This document shows positions 1-10,958 of a stretch of DNA of 64,000 bases, piece after piece (positions within the stretch are counted from its first letter, which is position 1; each line of letters starts with the position of its first letter). The DNA comes from Lithodes maja (lineage: Eukaryota > Arthropoda > Malacostraca > Decapoda > Lithodidae). The DNA is taken from the NCBI GenBank assembly GCA_037953745.1, contig JBAKBP010012337.1:1-64000 (forward strand), written 5' to 3'. The notes beneath the pieces are model-generated. The model made no database searches. It saw only the letters and a list, made by a program, of their open reading frames with translations, and was not told the origin of the DNA. A program made the position numbers and the translations under genes.

Positions 1-717
1 GGCGTAGAGGGTAGTAGCCAATCTTGCACAGCTGGTTACCTCCTCGATCTAGGCCTGGTTACGTAATTCGAACAGAGGTCCTAGGTCCAGGATTACGTCC
101 ATAGCTCGATCAGGGGTCCTCGGATCAGGGCGCCAGGCAACAGACAGGTGGCCCTTCAGCAATCCGGAAGGGGGCCAACGTCCAGGGGGCACTCTCGAGG
201 GCCAGGGGGGCGAGGTGGGGGGGCACCGTGGCAACACTGTCCTTAACTAAGCCGTCCCAGAGAGGTAATGCCTAGTCAGTAAGTGAGGTGGTGAGGGGGG
301 GCACCGTAGCAACACTGACCTTAACTAGCCCATCCCAGAAAGGTAATGCCTAGTCAGTAAGTGAAGTGGTGTGTACTTTCCTCAGGTTTTTCCGAGGTCC
401 TATGCAAATATTTTCTTGCTTCAGGTCTCAATGAACTCTAGGGAAAAGGGGTATTGAGGAAAGAGGAAAAATGGTTGTTGTGAGGTACATATACATTCTA
501 GCCTTGAAACTCAGGTATTATCATATGGGCCTGGTTCCAAGGTAATATTACAATATTTAATGGGGCAGCTGGAAGGTTCAGGGCTGCTATGAAAAATAGG
601 AAACACTGAAAGCTAAAATTGGAGCAGCTGTCTTGCAGGTCTTCTAATTATACTCAGACATACACATAGGGGATTGTAGTTGTATCCTCGGGGGCCTGGA
701 GTAGTCAGGCGTCATCA
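1..717 (-). repeat. LTR A, partial (3' LTR of internal copy 1)
   Basis: This is the same sequence as 8704-9420, with nine substitutions that I counted by eye over 717 bases (about 1.3%). It ends in GTCATCA at 717. The sense-strand PPT next to it is only moderately purine-rich. Confidence 0.85.
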
Positions 718-720
718 GGT

Positions 721-2273
721 TCATTTGTTCCTGCAATATCCGGGGTACTGGTGAGTAGATTGCATAAGGGAGTGCTCATCATATTCCAAATCTGGCGGAA
801 CAATACAGGGAGCGTCACTTCTGGTGGAGGCTACGTTAAAGGAGGGTTCTAATTGGTGGTTCCAGGGCGGTTGTGGTTGGCTGAGGATGGTGGCTTGTGA
901 CTGGCTGAGAGAGTCCTCCGTTTTCTTAGATGGTTGTGGGTGTGAAAGAGAACTGTGGAATGGGCGGCTGGGCATGGTCAACTCAGGTAGATTCCGGCAG
1001 ACTCGTAGGGGGGACTCAGGTAAACGTCCTCGTCGTCTGTCCTGGGGTTTTGAGGTTGCCTGAGTGGTTATGCTGGCCACTCGGTTTATCGTTGGTCGGG
1101 AGCCCGTCATCTTACCACCTTCGTTATAAAAAAAATCACGACCTCGTGATCTAATTAGGTAGGTCTTGGATGTCGGTGATGTGGTGAGGGTTGGGGCATA
1201 GCCTAGGATGACGGACCATGCTGTGGAGGGGGCATCAGTAGGTTGGTTGGGGTCTAGTGTGATTTGTACTTGCCAGTCTTCCTTGGAGTCCTTGGCTAGC
1301 TGTAGCAGGCTATTTGTAGTGGTGATGGGGACTGGTGTATAGCCTTGTAGTGAAGCCACATTTATCACTTTCATGGTGGCCTCTTGGATTTGCAGAGAAG
1401 GGGTTGAGGGTTGTGGTGCTGTGGCTGCAGGAGGACTGGTAGATGGTCTGGTCCTGGTGGAGGTTGAAGTTGTAGTGACGTCCTTGTCGTTTGTGTGTTG
1501 GTCGCTGGGCCTAGTTGCACTAACTTTGGGGGGCTGGTCTGGTTGGGTGGCTTTCTTGTATGTGGGCTTGAAGGTGGGGGCCCATCGTTGAGGTGGTGTC
1601 ACACGTCGGCCAGATCTCGTACAAACTGAGGACTTAGAGGGTGTTAGGGTAGGTTGAGGTACACTAGGCTGAGGGGAGGGGGAAGAAGCTGAGCTGGGAG
1701 AGAGAGGGGGCCGATTTAGTTTGTGTGGGGTCGGTCTGATCAAAGGAGAGGATAGAGGGCTAATGTTGATGAGGGGTGAAGTAGTTTTTAGTTTGGAGGC
1801 ATAAGTTGGTTTAGCTATGACAGTAGGTAAAGTAATCTGAGAAGATACTACAGGCGAGGGGAAGGAGTAACTTGGGGTCGAGAAGTTGAAGGTAGATTGA
1901 TAGTGATAGGAGTGGTTGGTTGAGTACCTGATGATTGAGAGAATGAAGGTAGGGTTATAGAAGGTGAAGGCTGGGCAGTTGTGGTGTGGGAAGGTGCAGT
2001 GGGAGTAGGGATAGTGGTCTTAGTAGAGAGTATTGGAGGGGCAGAGACTGTGCGGGTAGGAATAGGGGGAGCAGTTGTAGGAACTGCCGTAAGTTGTAAG
2101 GGGCTAATGGTAGGTGGGTTAGGCTTATGTAATTTGTTTAAGTCAGAAGGATGTTTGGGTTGACGAGAGGGAGAAGAAGGAGGAAGCAGCTCAGGAAGGG
2201 TGGACTCTGTGGATTCTAAGTTGGGATTATTGTCATTTGGTAACCTGTCATGTTGAACTGGATTAGCGAGCAT
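721..2273 (-). pseudogene. Gypsy copy 1: Pro/Ser/Thr-rich Pol tail and 3' ORF
   Basis: Two overlapping minus-strand frames follow the integrase. The first (2273-1848) is a Pro/Ser/Thr-rich tail ending at TAG. The next (1743-721, and open further upstream) is one base out of phase; it contains a TRSGRRVTPP motif like those ending many Ty3/gypsy Pol proteins, then about 250 residues I do not recognise. Its TGA stop is at 719-721, right beside the LTR. The same frame offset is present in copy 2, so it predates the duplication. I see no signal peptide or membrane segment, so there is no case for an envelope protein. Confidence 0.6.
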
Positions 2274-3299
2274 TACATCATTGTCATTGATTGGTTGAAA
2301 TCTACGTACATGCCTGTTACGAAACGTGCGTGGTTCCCAAAATAAATAATGGTAATTTTATAGCAGTTGGGCACAGATAAGATTTCAAATGGGCCCTTGA
2401 ATCTAGGTTTCATTTTGGAGGGGACTGGCAGGTGTGCAATCATGACGAGGTCGCCAATGTGATGCGGGGCTGGCTCTAGGGGTCTCATCAGGTTGAAGAT
2501 CTTGCACATATTTTATTTGGCGAAGTCTGTTCTTGAGGTGTAGTAGATTTTGGTCGAAATTAGAGGATGGTTCATACGGTGCAGCCAGATGACGTAATGG
2601 GATGAGGAGGGGGGTTACTGCCATCACTCGTTCGTGGGGGGTAATTCCATCTTCTCTTGGGCAGGTGTTGATGCCCCATTGCACAATCCTTACTTGGCTG
2701 GACCAGTCTTTGGAGTCCATTTGTTGCAGGCGGGTTCTGATCTGATTGGCAATGGTTCTATGGCTCCTTTCACAGATGGAGTTCCCCTGGGGCCAGTAGG
2801 GAGAAGAGTGACTGATTTTGAAGCCACACATCAGTGATAGATGTGACCACACATGACTGGTAAATTCTGGGGCGTTGTCGGAGTGAATGGCTTCAGGCAA
2901 TCCGAAGTAGGGGAACACATGTTGGATTAGTGCTTCTGCCACTGCCAAAGCAGAGTGTTCTTTGGCTGGGCATGCTATTACATACTTGGAGTAGGTGTCA
3001 ACGAAGGTGATGATATATTTGTGTCCATGGCTGTTTTCGAGGGGTCCCATGACGTCGACTGCAAGGAGTTGCCATGGTTTGGATGCAACTAGTTTTCCTG
3101 TGGGGCCAGGTGTCCTGGTTCTGTCTTTTCCTAGGACACATGCTCTACAGGCTTCTGTTATCTTTTTGGCGGTTAGGTAAGGAGATGGTGTCCAGTACAC
3201 TTGTTCGAAGGTGGCGATGAGACGTTTTTGAGCTAAATGGATGCCATTATCCATGTGTATTGATTGCATAGTTGGAAATGCGTTTTGGGGGGTGATCAC
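2273..3299 (-). pseudogene. Gypsy copy 1: integrase (DDE) with GPY/F-like C-terminus
   Basis: An H-H-C-C zinc-binding region lies near the N-terminus (residues about 19-56, with CRAC as the cysteine pair). The catalytic triad is present: D in AVDVMGPL, D in HSDNAPEF and E in SICERSHR, with 35 residues between the second D and the E. A KPRFKGPFEIL stretch in the overlapping ORF at 2273-2509 matches the GPY/F module of Ty3/gypsy integrases. The core is intact over 298 codons, but the C-terminal module is in another frame. Copy 1 also lacks one C present in copy 2 near 2336, which changes frame after ITIIYFG. Expected role: insertion of the element cDNA. The protein as encoded is broken. Confidence 0.85.
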
Positions 3300-3320
3300 A
3301 ATTTTCCCTTCTAGAGTGCA

Positions 3321-4925
3321 TTAGTTATCCCTACGCCTGGATAGTTGGTTAAACAGTTTTCTCGGGATCCAGTCGGGCTTTTGTTGTCGTTGATAGTTGT
3401 TTAATAATTTTTGTTGGCTTTCTTCTACTTGTCCTAGATGGTGAATGGCATGGATAGTGTGAGGGGGGTCTTCTTCTTCTGTGGCATGTTGATGTTGCAG
3501 GGGGAGGCGAGAGAGAGCATCCGCATTTGTATGCAATTTCCCTGGTCGATAGACTATGTCTATGTCAAACTCTTCCAGGGATTCCCTCCAACGAACAGTT
3601 AAGGCGTTCTTGGTGTCTGATTTTCTTAGCCATTGCAATGCATGATGATCTGCTATGACTGTTACTTTTACCCCTGCTAGGTATGCTTTAAAGTGTTGTA
3701 AGGCCCAAATTATGCCTAAACATTCTCTCTTGGTGGCTGGGTAATTGACAGGGTTTAAGGACCGGCTTGCACAAGCAATTATGTGCTCTTTCCCATCACA
3801 GGTTTGGCCTAAAACTGCGCCTATTCCGAATTGGGATACGTCAGTGTAGAGTCGGAAAGGCTGGGTATAGTCAGGGAAGGATACAACGGGGGAGGCAACT
3901 AATTTGGTTTTGAGAGTCTGAAAAGCTTGCAGTCTAGTTCCTGTCCATCGAAAAGGTTCTTCTTTCTTGGTGAGGTCGTGCAGAGGTTTAGCAATGGTGG
4001 CAAAGTTCTTAACGAATCTTCTATAGTAAGAGGCCAGGCCGAGGAAAGCACGTACGCCATTTACGTTGGTGGGAGGGGGGGGGGGGGGGGGGGGATTTTA
4101 CTGATGGCTTCTCATTTTGCTGGATCAGGGGCGATACCGTCTTCTGACACTACGTGACCCAAAAAGTTGACTTGTTTTTGGGCCAGGGTGCATTTGGAGG
4201 GTTTAAGTTTGAGGTTGGCCTCTCTAATCCTCTGGAATACTTGTTTGAGGCGTTGGAGGTGTTCTGCCCAGGTAGTACCGAACACGATGATGTCTTCGAG
4301 GTACGCCAAACATGTCTCCCAAAATCTGGAAAAGGTGGCTGGTCCGTTGCAGAGCCCAAACGGAAGTACAGTGAACTCATAAAGTTTTCCTTGGCTAGTG
4401 GAGAATGCTGTTTTTTGTTGATTTTCGGTTAGGACAGGTAGGCCTACTTGCCAATAACCAGCTTGCAGGTCTAGGGTGGTGAACCATTTGGGTCCTAGTA
4501 GAGAGTCGAGAGAGTCGTCGATCCTGGGAAGGGGAGTGGGCGTCTTTAATGGTGACGTCGTTTAGCTGGTGGTAGTCGACACAGAATCTGGTGGATCCGT
4601 CTTTCTTTCTGACGAGCACCACCGGTGAAGACCAAGGGCTATGGGAGGGTTTCACTATTCCTGTTGTGAGCATGTCTTGAACTTGTTTTTCTTCTTCTAG
4701 TCGTTGGATGGGGTTTTTCCTCCTGATAGGTTGCTTGATGGGGTGGCCCATGGTCTGAATGGGGTGATGTAAGACTTGGGTGTTACCCATATCTCGGTTG
4801 GAAGTGGCGAAAATATCTTGAAAGAAAAGAAGGAGGTTTTTGAGGTCTGTCTGTTGGTGGGGGGTTAGAGTAGACTCTAGAGGGTATGTCAGGAAGAGGG
4901 TTGGAAAAGGGGGGAGAAAGGTCAA
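3321..4925 (-). pseudogene. Gypsy copy 1: reverse transcriptase and RNase H, frameshifted
   Basis: The RT fingers are recognisable (SPWSSPVVLVRKKDGSTRFC, then DYHQLNDVT). An extra G near 4538, absent from copy 2, shifts the frame before the palm. The palm motif A reads TLDLQAGYWQ with its Asp codon at 4469-4471. The motif C position reads AYLEDIIVFG, so the first Asp of the usual YxDD is Glu. A G tract at about 4075-4094 expands a Pro-coding run before RAFLGLASYYRRF. The RNase H end (3638-3321) has VYRPGKLHTNADALSRLP. An additional frame at 4783-5097 covers the protease-RT linker. This is clearly a Ty3/gypsy Pol and clearly non-functional. Confidence 0.88.
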
Positions 4926-5057
4926 CAGGTGGGGTTAGTTCTTCGGAGTACATTTCTAGCTCTCCAATTTCTAAACCTCTGGGTAGCTGGATAGGTTGTT
5001 CTGATATGTTAGCAATCTTAATGCAATTTATGTGTTGAGGTAGCAAAGTGGGAGCGG

Positions 5058-5781
5058 TTAGGCAGGCCCTTGGAATCTGGACGCCAAAGGGACCCATTGT
5101 TCATGATGAGGTGGAATGGTTGTGGTTTTAGAGATTATGGCAGGAGACAGGATCTGGGTAGGGCAGGAATGAGGTTCAGGATGGGGTGTGGGTTGGGGAG
5201 GGTCATTTAAGCAAGGGTTAGGTTGGGAGGGGCATTGGGGGAATGGGGAGGATTCAGAGTTACGAAAGGTTATTATGTGATTGGCTAGGGCTGGAGGGGC
5301 AGTGATGTCATAGGTAGGGTGGTTGGGAAGGGATTTAGGTTGTTTGATGTTAGGGGGGGTTGGGGTTTGTTGTGGCTTGTTTTTTTTTGCGGACTGATAG
5401 TCGTATGACAAAGTCCTGCGCCAACAATCTATGGAGGCGTGAAGGGCTGCTAGTAAATCTAGCCCTAGGTAGCCGTCATATTTGGCTTCACTGGGGTACA
5501 CTACAAATGAGTTTCACACCTGGATGGGGAAGGGGAGGTTGGACGTGCAACGGATGAGTTTGACCCAGGTTGGGAATAACCTGTTCGTTGGCACTGATTA
5601 AGATTATGTGGGAGGGCACAATGCCTCCAAAACCTTTGCTATGTGTCTGGAAAAAGGGAAGGAAAAGACAGGAACGGGAAGCCCCTGTATCAATTAAGAG
5701 CCGCACTTTCACCCCATTCAGAGTGAGTTTGTGATACACCGGAAGTACTCCTTGTGGTGTATTGTCATGAGCCCCCGCCAT
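5058..5781 (-). pseudogene. Gypsy copy 1: aspartic protease
   Basis: The N-terminal half (5781-5488) has the active-site motif LLIDTGASRSCL. The second half (5501-5058, another frame) has YDGYLGLDLL, matching the ILGxDxL motif of retropepsins. The break between them also occurs in copy 2, so it is ancestral to both. Expected role: maturation of Gag-Pol. Confidence 0.8.
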
Positions 5782-6162
5782 GGTCGTGACAATTTGTGTG
5801 TGGGGCGGGGGGAGCTAAAAATCCAAGTTTTCTGCTTGGATCGGCTCCGGCCGATGCATTGAAATCTCTGGGGCGTCTTCCATGTCTTCTTCTTTCTATG
5901 CTCGCCATGCTATTTTCCGTGATAGCGGACACTGGTCGTGGCTTGACCCACGGTATTTGGGCCCACCAACTTGGAGCTATGTTCCTTTTCCTTGTGAGTT
6001 CCCCAAAGGACCTCTTTATTGACCAAAGCAAGCAGGTAAGAGTTGCACGACTTCCAGTCAGCAGGGCATATCCGTGCCCATTCTTCAATTCTGTCTGAGG
6101 GTTTGGGGACTGTGGGGCCTCTGTTAATGAGAGGGCTAGGAGTAGGGTGAGTAGTGACTTTG

Positions 6163-6717
6163 CTAATCACTGTTGCTATCTTGTTGGTGGTGCTGTTGAC
6201 TTGGTTCTTGCGGGTTATGCATTGCCATGATTCTCTTAATTGTGAGCAGGTCTGCATCATAGTTAGTAGGGTCTATGATGGAGAAATGTCTGGCCACCGG
6301 GTCAGGGAGGATCCTGACTAGAGCTTTGAACACTAGTTTTCTTCTCTGTGCGTTTGTTTTTTCATGGAAAGCGTTCATTGCCAGTTGTTGCAGCTTGTCG
6401 ATGGTCCCATCTAAATCGCCAGTATATGTGACTGCATGAAACTTTTTGTCTGCAATCGTCTGACCTAATATGGGGCTAACAGCTGATCTGACATAAACTT
6501 CAAATTGGGCCCATGTCAACCCTGGCATATTATCACGCACGTATCCTGATACCTTTGATGCATATTTTCCTAGTTTAAGTACAATGGTGTGTATCTTGGA
6601 AGCGTCATCTTCCCTAAACATCATGTCTAGGATAGGTTTGACTATTTCCAGGTAAGTATAGATGTCATGCTCCTAGGTTTTAAAGACCGGGATTTCGAAC
6701 CTGAGTGCTGCTGCCAT
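6163..6717 (-). pseudogene. Gypsy copy 1: Gag-like ORF with start codon at the LTR/PBS junction
   Basis: The ATG at 6717-6715 uses the last base of the LTR and the first two of the primer-binding site. The frame reads MAAALRFEIPVFKT, meets a TAG, then continues in frame with 25-odd open codons into a 153-codon ORF (6624-6163) of helical, charged Gag-like character ending in a Gln/His-rich tail. The same TAG is in copy 2. A further out-of-phase ORF (6260-5910) covers the region where a nucleocapsid would be, but I cannot see a canonical CX2CX4HX4C knuckle. Gag identity rests mainly on its position. Confidence 0.6.
6699..6716 (-). other. Primer-binding site, gypsy copy 1
   Basis: On the plus strand the bases left of the LTR look like a tRNA 3' end: a TTCGAA T-loop-like stretch at 6693-6699, then an acceptor-like strand ending CTGCTGCCA at 6716. 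The LTR starts immediately after. I cannot name the tRNA; a Ser or Leu type is possible. Copy 2 has the identical site at 15809-15826. Confidence 0.7.
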
Positions 6718-9420
6718 GATGAGAGTAAAATATTGTCAATTGAATACCGAGGAAAAAAAAATTGAAATTGCTAGAATATCCGTACAGGTACCCCGTATCA
6801 AGACACCGCTGGCTACCAGTGTTGTGCCGGGTTCTGATCGTTTAGTTCCCTTGATACAGTCCGTAAAACAGTCCAATTCTGGTTTGATGGACTTAAATAT
6901 ACTTGACAGGAATGTCCCGAGTAGGTTCTATAAGCAGTAAAAATGGTATTCAAAGGTTCAATATAATACTCAATAACAACACAAGGAAGAATACACATAA
7001 ATATTTTATTGAATAAGCATGAGATTTGGTTGAGAATAATAATCATAAAGGAAAATCCCACAATAATAGCAAATATATATATTGTCCTTATTTCAGATCA
7101 ATGTTACTGATACCAGAAAAACTCAATCGTGAGTCTAATATTAAATCAGATCATGTGGAAAAACATACATAGAGGCATAATGTACAAGAATCGAGTTTAA
7201 CCTTCAATGCAATAATAAATAAGTCAAATATCTTCCGCTTTCAAAGAGACTTCAATGTCCTAGATAATGATCCTAGGGTGACTATGAGAAGAGTTGAGGT
7301 TATAAAGATACTGTCACAGGAGGCAAGGTGAGTCACGCGTGGGGCTCAGCTGAACCTTTTAAAACTGACCGCGTGAGCTTGCCCTCTGGTCAGGTCACTG
7401 GGAAGGTCACCAGGTGAACTGAGATGGTAAATAATACTTTTTCTAGTTAATGCAACTATGAACTTAGCTACAGTGCGATGTTAATTTACTTTACAGGAAA
7501 AGGCTCTGATTATTATTTATAGTACTTGAAAAGTATCAAAATCGCCCTCAAGGAAGTTATATCTTATTATGGAATTATATTACTTGAACATATGCTACGA
7601 TAACGAACCGAACTTAGGAATTCGTGTTTCTATATTTTTCTTAGGAAAAGCAAAGTAATAACGTGAATTTAACAAGAGCGAAAATGTAGTTTAATAGGTC
7701 TACTGGTTGGTATTAATTAGGTCAAGATGTAACCTTCAATATTCGCGATTAAGACAACACACGAAGATCAACAAAATAACTAACTGAGTTCCAATAGACT
7801 GAGACTTGAATGAATGCTATAGTTTAATCTCAAAAAGTGAGAACTGACTGATTAATAGATATCGATCGGTAGATCGTACTTAATAATTAGATTGGCGCTA
7901 ATGACGAAGTTTAGCTCATTGATATTTAACGCATTATCAGATTCGCTTCTGAACGAGTTAACAGGGCGAGGGAAATAAAATGTACAGGCACAATTAGTAC
8001 ATGGGCGTAGGTGACGAAGTCCTACTCATTGATACTTAAAACAGGCAGTACCAGGCTCGGACCTGAACGGGTTAACAGGGGCGAGGTGAATAAAATACAC
8101 AGATACAATTAGTGTATGGTGGATGAAACTGACACGAAGCACGGAGGAAAGAATTCCTAAACACGGTATTCGAAATATCACAACATCAAGATTTACAAGA
8201 ACATAAGAGCACGTCTATAAGATATATTTCATATGCGATCACTGAAAAGAGATTTTAGGAATTACACGGAGCAATCGTTGGAAAATTGGGCATAGGTTCT
8301 AGGTAAATAGCGATTATATAAATGGATTGATCACGGAATATATTGGGACTTCAACTCACAAGTAATAAATCAACATACACGTAGTCAGTAAATCTGCGAG
8401 CGTGGGGGGCCTGAATATATGTTAATGACACTGATATGTAATGTATGCGTAAGTTATGAATTAAATAAAGTCTTGAACAAGGGTCAAGGAATTAAGGCAA
8501 GATTAACACTGAATAACACAGGTTCAGAAGGATGAAACTTATTACGCAAGTACGGGATCTTGGGCACAGATCATAAGTAAATCAGGGCACCACACGGTTC
8601 ACATATTTACATAATCAATACCTCACAACAATAACCAACAGAGAAAGACACAGAAACACTTAAGTATTTGGGAGGGCAGGGGGGCAAGAGTGCTGGTCTG
8701 GCCGGCGTAGAGGGTAGTAGCCAATCTTGCACAGCTGGTTACCTCCTCGATCTAGGTCTGGTTACGTAATTCGAACAGGGGTCCTAGGTCCAGGATTACG
8801 TCCATAGCTCGATCGGGGGTCCTCGGATCAGGGCGCCAAGCAACAGACAGGTGGCCCTTCAGCAATCCGGAAGGGGGCCAACGTCCAGGGGGCACTCTCG
8901 AGGGCCAGGGGGGCGAGGTGGGGGGGCACCGTAGCAACACTGTCCTTAACTAGGCCGTCCCAGAGAGGTAATGCCTAGTCAGTAAGTGAGGTGGTGAGGG
9001 GGGGCACCGTAGCAACACTGACCTTAACTAGCCCATCCCAGAAAGGTAATGCCTAGTCAGTAAGTGAAGTGGTGTGTACTTTCCTCAGGTTTTTCCGAGG
9101 TCCTATGCAAATATTTTCTTGCTTCAGGTGTCAATGAACTCTAGGGAAAAGGGGTATTGAGGAAAGAGGAAAAATGGTTGTTGTGAGGTACATATACATT
9201 CTAGCCTTGACACTCAGGTATTATCATATGGGCCTGGTTCCAAGGTAATATTACAATATTTAATGGGGCAGCTGGAAGGTTCAGGGCTGCTATGAAAAAT
9301 AGGAAACACTGAAAGCTAAAATTGGAGCAGCTGTCTTGCAGGTCTTCTAATTATACTCAGACATACACATAGGGGATTGTAGTTGTATCCTCGGGGGCTT
9401 GGAGTAGTCAGGCGTCATCA
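6717..9420 (-). repeat. LTR B, 2704 bp (5' LTR of copy 1 and 3' LTR of copy 2)
   Basis: It starts TGATGAGAG at 6717 and ends GGCGTCATCA at 9420. It is unusually long for a gypsy LTR. Over 6717-7380 versus 15827-16492 I counted nine substitutions and one 2-base indel, so LTRs B and C differ by roughly 1.4% there. No ORF in it looks real. Confidence 0.85.
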
Positions 9421-9434
9421 GGTCCATTTGTTCC

Positions 9435-9859
9435 TTACTCAGTTACTTGTTCGTCAAGGGGAATCCACGCAATGCGAGCTAAGCTCATTATTATCGCGCC
9501 TCCTTAACTGGGAATGTATTGCGTGAAATGCATGTTAAGTGTTTTATGTATTGTTGGAATGGCTGTGGATGTGTGTGTAGTCTGTATTTTAGCCAATTGG
9601 CGACATCGGAAACGAAGGCTTAGGGTGGATCTGTATGGTACCATTCTCACTATAGACGGTACCGTCTCGCCCGAAGGCTTAGGTAGCCATCAGCTTAGGT
9701 GAACCATATGATACCCATCTCGCCTTGTACCATTTTTGCCAACCCCAGATGGGACGTCACAACGTCGTCCACTTATTCCAGGTACCTATTTACAGCTAGG
9801 TGAACTGAGGCTAACACATGAAAGGAGACAAGCCCAATTTGTCTCCGCCCGGCCGGGGA
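9435..9859 (-). mobile_element. SINE family 1, 5'-truncated, inserted in gypsy copy 2
   Basis: Copy 1 reads straight from CATTTGTTCC to TGCAATATCC at 725-742; copy 2 has 425 extra bases at this point. The insert is the reverse complement of most of the SINE at 49665-50152. It starts just inside the tRNA-like B box (ATCCCCGGCCGGGCGG) and ends in the TAACTGAGTAA-type tail. It supplies the false C-terminus of the open frame at 9786-10502. I see no clear target duplication. Confidence 0.85.
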
Positions 9860-10958
9860 TGCAATATCCGGGGTGCTGGTGAGTAGATTGCATAAGGGAG
9901 TGCTCATCATATTCCAAATCTGGCGGAACAATACAGGGAGCGTCACTTCTGGTGGAGGCTACGTTAAAGGAGGGTTCTAATTGGTGGTTCCAGGGCGGTT
10001 GTGGTTGGCTGAGGATGGTGGCTTGTGACTGGCTGAGAGAGTCCTCCGTTTTCTTAGATGGTTGTGGGTGTGAAAGAGAACTGTGGAATGGGCGGCTGGG
10101 CATGGTCAACTCAGGTAGATTCCAGCAGACTCGTAGGGGGGACTCAGGTAAACGTCCTCGTCGTCTGTCCTGGGGTTTTGAGGTTGCCTGAGTGGTTATG
10201 CTGGCCACTCGGTGTATCGTTGGTCGGGAGCCCGTCATCTCACCACCTTCGTTATAAAAAAAATCGCGACCTCGCGATCTAATTAGGTAGGTCTTGGATG
10301 TCAGTGATGTGGTGAGGGTTGGGGCATAGCCTAGGATGAGGGACCATGCTGCGGAGGGGGCATCAGTAGGTTGGTTGGGGTCTAGTGTGATTTTTACTTG
10401 CCAGTCTTCCTTGGAGTCCTTGGCTAGCTGTAGCAGGCTATTTGTAGTGGTGATGGGGACTGGTGTATAGCCTTGTAGTGAAACCACATTAAACACTTTC
10501 ATGGTGGCCTCTTGGATTTGCGGAGAAGGGGTTGAGGGTTGTGGTGCTGTGGCACAGGAGGACTGGTAGATGGTCTGGTCCTGATGGAGGTTGAAGTTGT
10601 AGTGACGTCCTTGTCGTTTGTGTGTTGGTTGCTGAGCCTAGTTGCACTAACTTTGGGGGGCTGGTCTGGTCGGGTGGCTTTCTTGTGGGGGCCCATCGTT
10701 GAGGTGGTGTCACACGTCGGCCAGATCTCGTACAAACTGAGGACTTAGAGGGTGTTAGGGTAGGTTGAGGTACACTAGGCTGAGGGGAGGGGGAAGAAGC
10801 GGAGCTGTGAGAGAGAGGGGGCCGATTTAGTTTGTGTGGGGTCGGTCTGATCAAAGGAGAGGATAGAGGGCTAGTGTTGATGAGGGGTGAAGTAGTTTTT
10901 AGTTTGGAGGCATAAGTTGGTTTAGCTATGACAGTAGGTAAAGTAATCTGAGAAGATA
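9860..10958 (-). pseudogene. Gypsy copy 2: 3' ORF, split by small deletions and the SINE
   Basis: This is homologous to 734-1847. Private differences from copy 1 include a one-base loss near 10550 and a 16-base loss near 10687. They split the frame into pieces at 10854-10489 and 10502-9786. The CTRSGRRVTPPQRW motif is kept. No membrane segment or signal peptide is visible. Confidence 0.7.

Noticed and set aside
721..1743. Envelope gene in the gypsy element
   Set aside because: The 3' ORF has no signal peptide, no transmembrane stretch and no cleavage-site pattern, and starts with a Pol-tail-like motif.
1848..1860. Programmed -1 frameshift joining the Pol tail and the 3' ORF
   Set aside because: The offset is shared by both copies, but I see no convincing slippery heptamer with a downstream structure, and the copies carry other shared defects.
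9514..9702. Conserved 60-62 codon ORF also found at 49878-50060
   Set aside because: Both lie in copies of SINE family 1; the similarity is that of the SINE DNA, and the frame has no motif.
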